This document shows, one piece after another, positions 27,353-36,927 of a DNA stretch of 50,498 bases. Origin of the DNA: Mariprofundus micogutta (GTDB lineage Bacteria; Pseudomonadota; Zetaproteobacteria; Mariprofundales; Mariprofundaceae); NCBI RefSeq assembly GCF_001895085.1, contig NZ_BDFD01000020.1, positions 1 to 50,498 of the forward strand, written 5' to 3'. The first letter of the stretch is position 1, and each line of letters starts with the position of its first letter. The notes beneath the pieces were generated by a model, which was given only the letters and a program-made list of their open reading frames with translations, made no database searches and had not been told where the DNA came from. The position numbers and the translations under genes were made by a program.

Positions 27353-27376
27353 TCAACACCTTTATTGATCGGCTTG
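27353..27376 (-). repeat. Right terminal inverted repeat of the transposon
   Basis: Read on the minus strand it begins CAAGCCGATCAATAAA and ends GTGTTGA, matching the left repeat at 21 of 24 bases. It lies directly outside the transposase promoter region. Confidence 0.9.
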
Positions 27377-27385
27377 CCCAAAATG
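27377..27385. repeat. Target-site duplication, right copy
   Basis: CCCAAAATG abuts the right terminal repeat and is identical to 22795-22803. The following GGGGG completes the palindromic target CCCCAAAATGGGG of the empty site. Confidence 0.9.
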
Positions 27386-27402
27386 GGGGGATTGTGTTTC
27401 GC

Positions 27403-29448
27403 TTAATCGTAGCTGTATGTCGCCTGAGCGTACCAGCGCTGCTGGACCAGGGATGAGTATTGCATCGAGTTGTCTTCATTTTCCCGATGTTTCAAATTCA
27501 TCAAATCCTGTCCGACAAAGCTTATCTCGAGCTCTTCAACAGGTTTATAAGCCACGCGCACATCCAAACGGTGATGGCCTGTTACGTTATTGTCTCGGAA
27601 AGGACCGTTAAAATAGAGGTTCGCATCAAACTCGATTTCCTTGATTGGATTCCAGCTCACCCCTGCATGGAAACGACTCTTGGGATCTTGCTCTCTGTTT
27701 GAACGTACGGTCCAGATAGTTTCGCCATCAGCAACAGGATAATCGACATAGTTCTGATGCAAATAGGTATAAGAGCCTTTGAATGTCAGTCCTTCTGAGG
27801 CTTCAATTCTGAAATTAGCCTCAATACCATCACCTTTGCCATTCAGCACGTTGGTTAAATACTCAGGGACAATCGCCTGCGGTATGAGCGGATTTGCCAG
27901 GTTTCGATCCTGCCAGGTATCCAGAACTCCCTTATAGATCGTTTTAAAAGCCGTGACTTCAATCAGACTTTTACTGGTAGGGCGTACGCGAGCTCCAATC
28001 TCATAGGTCTTCACCTTCTCAGTCTGGGCTCTTCCGTCACCAATCTGTCTGACCAGACATGCAACCCTGGTAACTGGCGAAGTCCAGCATCCGGAAGCTT
28101 TACGATTCCAAACCAGACCATTTTCCAGGTCATTCGGTGTACGTACTGATTTCGATGCAGAGGCCCATATGGCCCAGTTATCATCAGATGCAATAGCGCG
28201 AATACTCGGTTGGGACTCCCATTTGGTGTAGGAGTTTTTCTCCATTTTCACACCACCAATAATACGAAATTTGCCATCAAATAGAGACAGTTCATCATTG
28301 ACAAAGAATGAAGCAAGACTAGTGCTTCGTGATGGCATCTGAAATTGTGGCGTGCTATCAAAATGTGATCGAATACCGCGAAGATTAGTACCAATAGAAA
28401 TATTCTGGTTCAGCACATCGGAAAAATCGAGCTGGAAGTCACCATCAAAGCTCTCTTTTTTCTCACGGATAATTCTCGTATGTACCTTGTATTGATCATA
28501 AAACAGCTGCCCTTTAAAGGCGATATTAGAGGTCAGTTCCTTTTCCATACGCAACACAAGATTTTTGCCACTGTATCCGTTATCGCTATTCGACAGATTG
28601 ATGAAATTCAAAGGTGTTGGATTCGGCATCCAATACCCAAGCTGTCCACTATGAATCTGATAAGCATCACCATGCAGGGAAATATTGGTTGTAGCATCTG
28701 CCTGCCAGTCAAGACGGAAGCCCTGCTGCTTCATGCGTCTGAAGTCATAGGCATCAGTAATACCGTTTAAAGATAAACCACCATCTCGGGTTTCGCGCAT
28801 GGCATACAGCCTGTAATCAAGCTTGCCGATGCTGGCTCCATATCTGATGTTGCCAAAGCCTGTTTCTTCAGTGCCGGTGCCGGCAGTAACGCGCAAACCC
28901 TGGGTGGCTCCGGCGTTTTTAGTGATGATATTGATCACACCATTCACTGCGTTCGAGCCCCAGATCGCCCCCCCGGGTCCACGCACAACTTCAATGCGCT
29001 CTATCTCTTCAAGCGGGTAATTCTGAGCCACCCACCAGACGCCGGAAAATGTTGTATTATAGACAGGACGACCATCGACCATGACCAGCAAAAGGTCGGT
29101 CCAGAAATCGGTCTGGCCACGAATGCCTATCTGAAACTGGTTTGAGTTGGTCTGGGAAACCTGCAGGCCCGGAGCAAGCCTCAAAGCATCTGGAATACTG
29201 CGCACACCGGAGCGGCGAATATCATCATTGGTGATAACAAATACCGCACCTGCCGTAGACATATATGTCTCTTCACGTTTGGAGAGAGTTGTAACTTTCA
29301 CATTCACCAGGTCTTCAATATTCATCGAAAGCAGGTCATCCGGAGAATAGCGCTCTGCAGCCATTACCGGTATCGACGATAACCCTGCAGCCATTACCGG
29401 CAACACAAGCTTAATCATGCGCGTCCAGCGCGATGTGATGGCCTCCAT
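27403..29448 (-). CDS. TonB-dependent outer-membrane receptor, paralogue 2
   Basis: This is a 681-residue TonB-dependent receptor. The signal peptide ends near VMAAERY (about residue 30), and the plug domain includes GAIWGSNAVNGVINIITKNA. The barrel ends QATYSYD. Two cysteines in a predicted outer loop (CWTSPVTRVAC) could form a disulfide that the paralogue lacks. ATG 29448 is preferred over TTG 29463, because AGGAGG lies between them. It lies 125 bases downstream of the hybrid kinase gene and in the same orientation as yfiR-kinase, suggesting one signalling and uptake module. The ligand is unknown. The last 29 bases of both receptor genes are nearly identical, consistent with tandem duplication. 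Confidence 0.92.
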   Translation of the reverse strand: MEAITSRWTRMIKLVLPVMAAGLSSIPVMAAERYSPDDLLSMNIEDLVNVKVTTLSKREETYMSTAGAVFVITNDDIRRSGVRSIPDALRLAPGLQVSQTNSNQFQIGIRGQTDFWTDLLLVMVDGRPVYNTTFSGVWWVAQNYPLEEIERIEVVRGPGGAIWGSNAVNGVINIITKNAGATQGLRVTAGTGTEETGFGNIRYGASIGKLDYRLYAMRETRDGGLSLNGITDAYDFRRMKQQGFRLDWQADATTNISLHGDAYQIHSGQLGYWMPNPTPLNFINLSNSDNGYSGKNLVLRMEKELTSNIAFKGQLFYDQYKVHTRIIREKKESFDGDFQLDFSDVLNQNISIGTNLRGIRSHFDSTPQFQMPSRSTSLASFFVNDELSLFDGKFRIIGGVKMEKNSYTKWESQPSIRAIASDDNWAIWASASKSVRTPNDLENGLVWNRKASGCWTSPVTRVACLVRQIGDGRAQTEKVKTYEIGARVRPTSKSLIEVTAFKTIYKGVLDTWQDRNLANPLIPQAIVPEYLTNVLNGKGDGIEANFRIEASEGLTFKGSYTYLHQNYVDYPVADGETIWTVRSNREQDPKSRFHAGVSWNPIKEIEFDANLYFNGPFRDNNVTGHHRLDVRVAYKPVEELEISFVGQDLMNLKHRENEDNSMQYSSLVQQRWYAQATYSYD

Positions 29449-29573
29449 TCCCCCTCCTATCAATATGATTCCCCAAACAGAGTAGTGTTAGTGCTGGCCC
29501 CGAACTTTAACGCATCAGACAGCAGATTTCGACAGTTGCGCTAAATGTACATCAATACTCATCATCTCTGTCC

Positions 29574-32282
29574 TTATGACTTCGTACTTATCATATCAAG
29601 CACTTCTCTCAACAATTTCAACGAAAACGGCTTCTGTAAAAAACCGCTTGGCTGAACTGTGTCGAACTGGCCTGACACTGTGTCATTGCTGTAACCACTA
29701 CAGATAATCACCGGCAATGTTGCATTTAGATCACGCAGCCTGGATAAAGTCTCCTTGCCGCCCATCTTCGGCATCGTCATATCCAGCAGAACCAGATCAA
29801 TTTCTGCCCGGTGCTGCTTGTAGATTTCAAACCCTTCCACACCATCGGAGGCAAGCATCACCTTGCAGCCCAACTTCTTCATTAATCGGTCAACAACTGT
29901 TCTGACCATGACTTCATCATCAATCAGCAAGATTGTACGCTCACTATCCCTATACGGCGTTATTTCAACATCCTCGTCCATCAAATCAATCATTTCACCA
30001 TTACTGACCGGCAGAAGCACTTTAAAGCGTGTTCCTCGACCCGGCTTGCTGCTGACCTGAATCACGCCCTCATGTGATCGTACAATTCCCAGTACAGCAC
30101 TCATTCCCAATCCACGTCCTGTAAATTTAGTGGTAAAGAAAGGATCAAACATTTTATCCATCGTTTCTTTATTCATGCCGCAGCCGTTATCAACCACCTC
30201 AAACAGAACATACGAACCGGGCTCTCTGATCTCATCAATAAATTTACTTTGCAGGTCACTTTTACCGGCCTGAATCAGGCTGGTAGTAATGGTGATATTG
30301 CCCGGCGTTTCATCCCCGATACTTTCAGCCGCATTGGTGACCAGATTCATGATAATCTGCTGCATCTGGGTTTTGTCTGCATTTACATTCGGCAGGGCAT
30401 TGGAAAGATCCAGCTTCAGAGAAATATTTTTGGATATCGACACATCAATCAGTTGCAATGCTTCCTCGATAAGCATCGTCATATTCACTTCGCTTCTTAA
30501 AAATATACCCTGGCCGGAATAGGCCAGCATCTGCCTGCACAAATCAGCCGCCCTGTTTGACCCTGTAAGAATATTTTTCAGCTCATGGTCAACAGACTCC
30601 CCTTCCAGAGCATTGATCTCTGCCAATTCAGCATTCCCCATAATACCTGCGAGAATGTTGTTAAAATCATGTGCAATACCGCCGGCAAGAACGCCGAGCG
30701 ACTCCAGTCGCTGCACATGTGCCATTTGTTCTTCCATATTTCGTTTCTGCTCTTCAGCCTGAACCATCAGGGTAATATCACGCACAACGCCTTCTACACC
30801 GGATAGTTCACCCGGTTTGTTATCAATCCGATGCGCAGAAATTGATACCCAGATTGCATAACCCTGTTTGTGTTTCAATTGTACTCTTTGGTTAATTACA
30901 GCTCCGCCATGCTGCTCCAGTGCTTCAGTCACCTGAGGGAAACGTAATCCATCCACAGACAGACTCTCGAGCGGCATACCAGCAATTTCACTGGCCTGAT
31001 AACCGAGCAAAGCCTCCACCGAAGCCGACACCCAATTCACAGTACCGTCGGCATGAACCCGGTAGTAGGTATCAATCATATTATCCAGAGTTGACTGCAG
31101 TTCATCTCTTGCAGACTGCAACTCACTGGTACGTTCAACGACCCTCTGTTCCAAAGCCTGATTATTCTGCGCCAATACCCGCTCTACGCTTTTCTGTTCC
31201 GTAATATCCACAAAAGCACTGAACAGGACCTGTTCTCCTTCGAAAAACATCATGCTCATTGATAACGATATCCAGAGAGACTCACCGTCACTGCCAACTA
31301 CTTCCAACTCATGACCATGGAATTCACCCTGTTTTTTCAATTTCTCCAGTATCACATCACGATCTTCCGGATGCCGGTAAAAATCAACTGCGTTAAGTTG
31401 CATCTGGCCCTGTTCATTAACCCCGATCAGCCTTGCCGATGCCTGATTGTAAAACAGCACATGTCCGTCAGACGGGCGCGTCACGATTACTGGCACCGGA
31501 GCAAGTTCGACAATATTGCGGAAGCGCTCCTCGCTCTCTTTCAAGCGCACATGATTCTGCTCAATCGTATCAAAGCTCTGCTGGATTTTTTCAGCCATCT
31601 GGTTGAAACCCTGCAGCAAATCCTGAGTTTCTCTGTTATAAACAGGCTGATCCGCCCTGATCATATAATCCTGATGAGTGCCCATCTTCCGCATCAGGCC
31701 AGCCAGCGAACTGATCGGCGAAGCTATTCTTGCCTGCAGTCTGGATGCCAGCAGTAAGCCAAACACGAGACACCCGACCATCACCATGATCACCGTGATA
31801 AAGCCGGCATTTTTACTCTTTTTCAAGTGATTCATGTCGGATTCAAGATAGATTACACCTACAGGACTGCCTTTGTGCTCAATAACTCTGAATAACTTCA
31901 GTCTGCCATCTGTATAAGCGCTACCAGGGACAGACTGGAACTCAATCGACTGGTTTACCCCTGCAGTGTCGCCTTCTGCAGTATAGGTAAACAATTCATT
32001 GCCATCATAGGTGAACAACTTCACTACTGAGACATCCGGGTCGAATTTCATGGCCTGCAAAAGTTCGCCTGCCATACGCTGATCGTTGAACATCAGGGCA
32101 GGCCTTGCAGCTGCACCTATGATGTCACTCTGAACTATCAGAACCCGTTCAGCCTCTTCTTCAAGTAACACCTGATTATGACTGATCCATACACCGCCCA
32201 TAATGAGCACGGTGATACCAAGTGTTAGCACGAAAAAGAGCTGAAGCTGGCGCTGAATAGAAGTAGAAATTATTCTATTCAT
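29574..32282 (-). CDS. CHASE8-like hybrid sensor histidine kinase
   Basis: This 902-residue hybrid kinase has a transmembrane helix (about 13-35), a periplasmic CHASE8-like sensor (about 38-150, with AARPALMFNDQRMAGELLQA) and a second helix (about 155-178). A HAMP domain and two PAS domains (about 255-380 and 405-520) follow. The HisKA phospho-acceptor is GIAHDFNNIL near His 537. The HATPase is followed by a C-terminal receiver with the phospho-Asp in LVLLDMTMPKMGG near 834. ATG 32282 has GGGAGG four bases upstream, so a 29-residue upstream extension is rejected. It overlaps yfiR by eight bases. No DNA-binding output is fused, so a separate regulator or phosphotransfer protein is expected elsewhere. 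Confidence 0.93.
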   Translation of the reverse strand: MNRIISTSIQRQLQLFFVLTLGITVLIMGGVWISHNQVLLEEEAERVLIVQSDIIGAAARPALMFNDQRMAGELLQAMKFDPDVSVVKLFTYDGNELFTYTAEGDTAGVNQSIEFQSVPGSAYTDGRLKLFRVIEHKGSPVGVIYLESDMNHLKKSKNAGFITVIMVMVGCLVFGLLLASRLQARIASPISSLAGLMRKMGTHQDYMIRADQPVYNRETQDLLQGFNQMAEKIQQSFDTIEQNHVRLKESEERFRNIVELAPVPVIVTRPSDGHVLFYNQASARLIGVNEQGQMQLNAVDFYRHPEDRDVILEKLKKQGEFHGHELEVVGSDGESLWISLSMSMMFFEGEQVLFSAFVDITEQKSVERVLAQNNQALEQRVVERTSELQSARDELQSTLDNMIDTYYRVHADGTVNWVSASVEALLGYQASEIAGMPLESLSVDGLRFPQVTEALEQHGGAVINQRVQLKHKQGYAIWVSISAHRIDNKPGELSGVEGVVRDITLMVQAEEQKRNMEEQMAHVQRLESLGVLAGGIAHDFNNILAGIMGNAELAEINALEGESVDHELKNILTGSNRAADLCRQMLAYSGQGIFLRSEVNMTMLIEEALQLIDVSISKNISLKLDLSNALPNVNADKTQMQQIIMNLVTNAAESIGDETPGNITITTSLIQAGKSDLQSKFIDEIREPGSYVLFEVVDNGCGMNKETMDKMFDPFFTTKFTGRGLGMSAVLGIVRSHEGVIQVSSKPGRGTRFKVLLPVSNGEMIDLMDEDVEITPYRDSERTILLIDDEVMVRTVVDRLMKKLGCKVMLASDGVEGFEIYKQHRAEIDLVLLDMTMPKMGGKETLSRLRDLNATLPVIICSGYSNDTVSGQFDTVQPSGFLQKPFSLKLLREVLDMISTKS

Positions 32283-32922
32283 TGTCCCTCCCGACAATCT
32301 CACCCAATTGCAGGAGTTGCGCGCTGATATAAAGACCGGCGCGATTGACTGCCTGTAAATTGACGACAAAGGTGAGTTTTTCGTTGTGGTATTTTATTTC
32401 GACCATTCCGCCCTGCTCAGCAAAGCCGGGAACATCTGAAATGGTCAGAACCGGGCTGCCTTCAACCAGCTTGAGCAACTGACTGAAATGACCCCTGTCC
32501 GATTCCCCGATAAAGAGGACCGAACTATTTTGAATGCAGCTTGTCTGATTGCATGACTGCAAGGCCAAACCGAGTTTCTGTGCCGCGGGTTTGGCAATAA
32601 TACGCTTTAATGTGTCATGAATTTTCTGGTTATGCAGGACATTAATCAGAACACTGTCCTTATCCGGCGCTGCGTCTTTCGCAAGGCTGTTTTCCGGCCA
32701 GTCGGTAAAACGAATGAAGTTAAAAATATATACAGCAGTAAGGTCGCTCACACCTGCCCTGACTCGCTCTGCAGCATATGCGGGGCCCGCTGCAAAAAAT
32801 GTGAGCAGTAGCAACATCAGGCAGCCACAGAAAAAGTGGCGCAATGTTTTAGATTTAAGTATCAAACCGGCGACCTGTGGAGCAGGCCATGAAACAAGCC
32901 TCATCATCATATACGATAGCAT
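32275..32922 (-). CDS. YfiR family (DUF4154) periplasmic protein
   Basis: This 215-residue protein has a hydrophobic signal segment ending AAGPAYAAE near residue 52. The mature part matches YfiR/DUF4154: AVYIFNFIRFTDWPE, then SVLFIGESDRGHFSQLL, and the C-terminal KLTFVVNLQAVNRAGL. In Pseudomonas YfiR is a periplasmic repressor that binds the periplasmic CHASE8-type sensor of the diguanylate cyclase YfiN. Two cysteines (SCNQTSC) correspond to the redox-sensitive pairs seen in that family. The gene overlaps the kinase gene, so a partner role is strongly suggested. Start ATG 32922 is uncertain because ATGs at 32910-32904 are also in frame and none has a clear ribosome site. Confidence 0.88.
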   Translation of the reverse strand: MLSYMMMRLVSWPAPQVAGLILKSKTLRHFFCGCLMLLLLTFFAAGPAYAAERVRAGVSDLTAVYIFNFIRFTDWPENSLAKDAAPDKDSVLINVLHNQKIHDTLKRIIAKPAAQKLGLALQSCNQTSCIQNSSVLFIGESDRGHFSQLLKLVEGSPVLTISDVPGFAEQGGMVEIKYHNEKLTFVVNLQAVNRAGLYISAQLLQLGEIVGRDNE

Positions 32923-33073
32923 TAGCTGTGACTGCTAATGCTTGATATAAAGCCAAAATCACATGCCTGATTGAACGCTTCAACAACACCTCTCCATAAG
33001 CTTTACCATGTTGAAATCACCGGAATTCAGCAGGTGTTAATTGATTATAGTTGAAAGTGGCTAAAACCCAAGT

Positions 33074-33838
33074 TTATAGCGACAGTTGGCGAACCGGGAT
33101 GCCCTGGCCAGCCAGGAACTGTTTGGTTTCATCGATAGTGAAAGTACCGAAATGGAATATGGAAGCGGCAAGCACTGCATCGGCCCCTCCCTCCTTCAAA
33201 CCTTCTGCCATGTGCTCTAACGTGCCTACACCGCCAGATGCCACCACATTGGCCGTAATCGCATCGGAAACAGCACGGGTTAAGGGTATGTCGTAACCGT
33301 TTTTAGTGCCATCTGCATCCATGCTGGTCAACAGAATTTCGCCAGCCCCGTAATCGGACATACGCTTCGCCCATTCCACAGCATTGATGCCGGTTGGTTT
33401 GCGGCCACCATGGGTAAAACATTCCCAGTGATCATCTACAGCCTTGGCATCCACTGCCACCACGATGGTTGAGGAGCCGAATCGCTCTGCAGCATCCTTG
33501 ACCAGCTCTGGATTAAAAATAGCTGCTGTATTGATCGATACTTTATCGGCACCGGCATGCAGAAGATTTTCAATATCAGACAATGCTTTTACACCACCAC
33601 CTACTGTAAGCGGCATAAATACATGCTCAGCTACTTCGGTCACCATATGATAGAGCGTATCACGGCTTTCATGGCTGGCACGGATATCAAGAAAGGTCAG
33701 CTCATCCGCCCCTTGCGCATCATATTTGATCGCAGCCTCGACCGGATCACCGGCATCAATGATATCTACAAACTGGACGCCTTTGACCACACGCCCGTGA
33801 GCCACGTCCAGACAGGGAATAATGCGCTTGGAAAGCAT
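33074..33838 (-). CDS. hisF: Imidazole glycerol phosphate synthase, cyclase subunit
   Basis: HisF takes the ammonia released by HisH and closes the imidazole ring, yielding IGP and AICAR. The 254-residue (beta-alpha)8 barrel begins [20 protein letters not shown] with the catalytic Asp 11. It contains [12 protein letters not shown], the second catalytic Asp region [14 protein letters not shown] and [13 protein letters not shown]. Its ATG shares one base with the hisA stop (TAATG). It is the last gene of the murA-his run; hisI/hisE are not in the window. Confidence 0.97.
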   Translation of the reverse strand: MLSKRIIPCLDVAHGRVVKGVQFVDIIDAGDPVEAAIKYDAQGADELTFLDIRASHESRDTLYHMVTEVAEHVFMPLTVGGGVKALSDIENLLHAGADKVSINTAAIFNPELVKDAAERFGSSTIVVAVDAKAVDDHWECFTHGGRKPTGINAVEWAKRMSDYGAGEILLTSMDADGTKNGYDIPLTRAVSDAITANVVASGGVGTLEHMAEGLKEGGADAVLAASIFHFGTFTIDETKQFLAGQGIPVRQLSL

Positions 33839-34596
33839 TAGCCGAGCACCTTCATGGCAGCAGCAAAGTCGATGGTGTTTTCATAAATGGCCCGTCCAGT
33901 AATCGCGCCACAGATCCCATCATCCACATGTGCAGCGCAGGCTGTCACATCATCCATTTTAGCCACTCCGCCGGATACAATAACCGGAATAGAAACTGCT
34001 TTGGCAAGATTCACGGTTTCGTCGATATTCGGGCCACTCAACATGCCGTCACGGGCAATATCTGTATAGATAATCGCAGAAACACCTGCATCTTCAAACT
34101 TATGCGCCAGATCTACAGCGCTGACATCGGTTACATCATCCCAACCATGTACGGCAACCATGCCGCCCTTGGCATCAATACCGACACAAATCTGGCCTGG
34201 AAATGCCTTACAAGCCTCTTCCACCAGTGATGGATTTGATACTGCAATCGAGCCCAGGATCACACGCTGGATACCGAGATTCAATGTGCCCTCAATCATG
34301 GAAAGATCTCGCAAACCACCACCGAGTTGCACTGGGATATTCATTTCAGCACAGATCGCACGAATCGCTTGCTGATTGGCAGGTTTGCCGGCAAATGCAC
34401 CATCGAGATCGACCACATGCAAGCGCTTGGCGCCAAGAGACTGCCAGTGCGCAGCCATGGCTGCAGGATCATCACCATAGTCCGTCGCATCATCCATACG
34501 CCCCTGCTTCAGACGTACACAGTGGCCGCCTTTCAGATCAATGGCGGGGATCAGTTCAAATTCATTCGCAGACTTTCGGGAAATTACGGATTCCAT
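33838..34596 (-). CDS. hisA: ProFAR isomerase HisA
   Basis: HisA isomerises ProFAR to PRFAR, the fourth step of histidine synthesis. The 252-residue barrel shows [20 protein letters not shown] (catalytic Asp in AIDL), [22 protein letters not shown] with the second catalytic Asp, and VIVSGGV. There is a 12-residue N-terminal extension before FELIPAIDL. The start ATG overlaps the end of hisH by 13 bases, so the three last his genes are translationally coupled. Confidence 0.97.
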   Translation of the reverse strand: MESVISRKSANEFELIPAIDLKGGHCVRLKQGRMDDATDYGDDPAAMAAHWQSLGAKRLHVVDLDGAFAGKPANQQAIRAICAEMNIPVQLGGGLRDLSMIEGTLNLGIQRVILGSIAVSNPSLVEEACKAFPGQICVGIDAKGGMVAVHGWDDVTDVSAVDLAHKFEDAGVSAIIYTDIARDGMLSGPNIDETVNLAKAVSIPVIVSGGVAKMDDVTACAAHVDDGICGAITGRAIYENTIDFAAAMKVLG

Positions 34597-35213
34597 TGTT
34601 GGAATGCCTCCATTAGCGCGAGACCGGCGCGCTGTGATTTTTCGGGATGAAACTGCACCGCAACGATATTGTCACGGCCAATAGCAGCAGCGAACGGATA
34701 ATCGCCATATGAACATGCTGCCAACAGATGTTCAGGGTCCTCAGGCATGCAACAGTAAGAGTGTACATAATAGACCTGGCTACCGGCCAGCGGTGCCAGC
34801 ACAGGATGCATCTCTTTCTGGGATGAAAGCACAACATCATTCCAGCCCATATGCGGAATCTTGAAACCGCGTTGCGGGTGATCTTCAGGGAAATGTTTTA
34901 CCGCTCCCGGAATCAGGCCCAGGCCCGGATAACGGCCGAATTCGTGCGACACATCCATCAACACCTGCATGCCCAGACAGATGCCAAGAAATGGTGTGCC
35001 CGAGGAAACAGACTCACGCAGAGCCTCATCCATACCATTTTCCTGGAGCGCCGCCACGCAGTCACGAAATGCACCCACGCCGGGCAAAACGATACGATCA
35101 TAGTTTTTCAGGGCTTCTGCATCAGTCACCAGTTCAACCGAAGCTCCGTTTTTCTCCAGCGCTTTGGCTACCGAATGCAGGTTGCCCATACCATAGTTAA
35201 TTAATCCAATCAT
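34584..35213 (-). CDS. hisH: Imidazole glycerol phosphate synthase, glutaminase subunit
   Basis: This 209-residue class I glutamine amidotransferase supplies ammonia to HisF. The nucleophile motif is GICLGMQVLMD (Cys near 80). The His-Glu pair of the triad is in VQFHPEKSQ near 190. The start is the well-placed MIGLINYGMGNLHSV typical of HisH. Unlike the other members it is separated from the upstream hisB by a 95-base gap that holds a dispersed-repeat-like sequence, and no good ribosome-binding site precedes it. Confidence 0.97.
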   Translation of the reverse strand: MIGLINYGMGNLHSVAKALEKNGASVELVTDAEALKNYDRIVLPGVGAFRDCVAALQENGMDEALRESVSSGTPFLGICLGMQVLMDVSHEFGRYPGLGLIPGAVKHFPEDHPQRGFKIPHMGWNDVVLSSQKEMHPVLAPLAGSQVYYVHSYCCMPEDPEHLLAACSYGDYPFAAAIGRDNIVAVQFHPEKSQRAGLALMEAFQQWNP

Positions 35214-35215
35214 GA

Positions 35216-35248
35216 TTCACCACAGAGTACGCAGAGGACACGGAGAAA
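35216..35248. repeat. CACAGAG-type intergenic repeat between hisB and hisH
   Basis: The sequence TTCACCACAGAGTACGCAGA continues into a GGACACGGAGAAA stretch. It strongly resembles a purine-rich 'accacagag...acagagg' repeat that I know as a frequent dispersed intergenic element in several proteobacteria. Only one copy lies in this window, so dispersal cannot be shown here. Confidence 0.45.
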
Positions 35249-35308
35249 AAGAAATAGCTAATTTCTCAAAACTATCCATGTCCACTGCATTGAATTGTCT
35301 TTTAGTGA

Positions 35309-35896
35309 TCAAAGCGCGCCTTTCGTCGAAGGAATTCCACTCTGACGCGAATCGAATTCAACAGCCATGCGCAGAGCACGACCGAATGCCTTGAATACTG
35401 TTTCGATGATGTGATGGTTATTGCCACCGCGCAGGGCATCGATATGCAGGGTAATGCGGCCGTGATTACTCACAGCCTGAAAAAACTCCTTGAACAGATC
35501 GATATCAAATCCACCAACGGTCTCCTTAGGGAAATCGATATGGTATTCCAGACCCGGACGGCCGGAGAAATCGAGTACAACCCGGGAAAGCGCCTCATCC
35601 AGAGGCACATAGGCATGGCCATAACGTACGATGCCGGATTTATCGCCAATAGCATCCCGCAACGCTTCACCGAGGCAAATACCGATATCTTCAACCGTGT
35701 GGTGATCATCAATCTCGCGATCTCCTTTGGCTTCAACACTGAGATCAATTAAGCCATGGCGGGCAATCTGCTCCAGCATGTGATCAAGAAACGGAATCGA
35801 AGAATTCAACTCGGCCTTGCCTGTGCCATCCAGATCAAGACTCAGGCTGATCGAAGTCTCTTTGGTCGCACGATCAATCGATGCATTTCGACTCAT
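35309..35896 (-). CDS. hisB: Imidazoleglycerol-phosphate dehydratase
   Basis: This monofunctional HisB of 195 residues dehydrates IGP to imidazole acetol phosphate. The two metal-binding motifs are [14 protein letters not shown] with [14 protein letters not shown], and the later [20 protein letters not shown]. There is no N-terminal histidinol phosphatase domain, so that step needs another enzyme. The ATG overlaps the hisC stop by four bases. A long near-consensus RSG tail is not present; it ends KGAL. Confidence 0.97.
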   Translation of the reverse strand: MSRNASIDRATKETSISLSLDLDGTGKAELNSSIPFLDHMLEQIARHGLIDLSVEAKGDREIDDHHTVEDIGICLGEALRDAIGDKSGIVRYGHAYVPLDEALSRVVLDFSGRPGLEYHIDFPKETVGGFDIDLFKEFFQAVSNHGRITLHIDALRGGNNHHIIETVFKAFGRALRMAVEFDSRQSGIPSTKGAL

Positions 35897-36927
35897 ATCA
35901 AAATCTCCCGAAGCGCGGTTAGTGCCGCATTGTTTTCATCTTCACTGCCAATGGTAATACGCAGGCAATTGCTCAGCAGCCTATCAGAACCATGCATATT
36001 CTTAATTAATATTCCCGCCTGTTTGAGTGATTCAAACATAGCGTTTGCATCCGCCACCCTGAACAGCAGGAAATTGGCCTGTGACGGGAACACCTGAACA
36101 CCATCGATTGCAGCCAATGCTTCAGCCATACGCTCACGCTCCCCACGAAGTACTTCGACCTGTTTTTCAAACAGATCGAAATGATCAAGCAGGAAATCGG
36201 CAGAAGCTTGTGTCAGGGCATTAATATTATAGGGCATACGCACTTTATTCAGCTGTGCAATCACCTCGGCATCACCCAGCAGGTAACCCATACGCAGTCC
36301 AGCCCAGCCTACCTTGGAAAAGGTTTTCAACACCATGACGTTGGGCGCAATCAAATCGGTATGTGTGCGCTCCGAGAAAGGACCATAAGCCTCATCAATG
36401 ACCAGCATACCGCCCATGCCTTTGGCAATTTTCTCAACCCGCTCCTGCCGCCACAGATTACCGGTCGGATTATTCGGGCATGCCAGAAAAGCAATTTCAG
36501 CTTTTTCACGCGCACAGACCTGCAGAAAATGCTCATCTTTCATGGTGAAATCTTCAGCCAGAGGTACGGTTGCCACAGGTCGTTTCAACCACTGCGACAC
36601 CAGATTATACATCACGAACGTCGGGCCTGGTATGACACAGGTTCCCGGCACAGTGGCAATCAATATCATCTGGATAATTTCATCAGAGCCGTTACCAAGT
36701 AATACCTGCTCAGGCTGCAGACCCTCGCGCTTGGCGATCTTTTTACGCAGCTCGAACATGTCTGCATCCGGGTAGCGATTGATCTCAACGTCAGACAATC
36801 GCTTCGCCCATTTCTCACGCAGGTCTTCCGGCATGGAAAACGGGTTTTCCATGGCATCCAGTTTAATCATGCCGGAACTGTCCGGCACGTGGTAGGCTGA
36901 AAGAGCCTTGATATCGCCTCTTATCAC
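35893..36927 (-). CDS. hisC: Histidinol-phosphate aminotransferase
   Basis: HisC is a 344-residue fold-type I PLP enzyme that makes histidinol phosphate. It contains [12 protein letters not shown] at the N-terminus and [13 protein letters not shown]. The substrate stretch is CPNNPTGN, followed by VIDEAYGPF. The PLP lysine is in [20 protein letters not shown], and the arginine for the carboxylate lies in LRITIG. The start is GTG 36927 with only a weak GGAT/GG site. It is separated from hisD by 121 bases that contain a short GC hairpin, so a second promoter or mRNA processing site may lie there. Confidence 0.96.
   Translation of the reverse strand: MIRGDIKALSAYHVPDSSGMIKLDAMENPFSMPEDLREKWAKRLSDVEINRYPDADMFELRKKIAKREGLQPEQVLLGNGSDEIIQMILIATVPGTCVIPGPTFVMYNLVSQWLKRPVATVPLAEDFTMKDEHFLQVCAREKAEIAFLACPNNPTGNLWRQERVEKIAKGMGGMLVIDEAYGPFSERTHTDLIAPNVMVLKTFSKVGWAGLRMGYLLGDAEVIAQLNKVRMPYNINALTQASADFLLDHFDLFEKQVEVLRGERERMAEALAAIDGVQVFPSQANFLLFRVADANAMFESLKQAGILIKNMHGSDRLLSNCLRITIGSEDENNAALTALREILI

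Larger units (their letters stand above)
22804..27376 (-). mobile_element. 4,573-bp transposon carrying a PstI-type R-M system
   Basis: The element is bounded by 24-bp imperfect terminal inverted repeats that match at 21 of 24 positions, with outer tips CAAGCCGATCA. It is flanked by a perfect 9-bp direct repeat, CCCAAAATG. It contains three minus-strand genes: a zinc-ribbon DDE-like transposase, an N6-adenine methyltransferase and a BsuBI/PstI-family endonuclease. All are visibly A+T-richer than the flanking receptor genes. It splits two paralogous TonB receptor genes without damaging either. A 9-bp duplication is typical of IS1 and some other families, but the transposase is far longer than IS1's, so I leave the family open. 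Confidence 0.9.

Noticed and set aside
20642-27429. Near-identical 29-base direct repeats (20642-20670 and 27401-27429) flanking the transposon region, as possible attachment sites
   Set aside because: They are the 3' ends of the two paralogous receptor genes. The true boundaries are the inverted repeats and 9-bp duplication at 22795-22827 and 27353-27385.
32283-32369. In-frame 29-residue extension of the hybrid kinase
   Set aside because: GGGAGG lies just before ATG 32282, and the extension overlaps yfiR much further with no family similarity.
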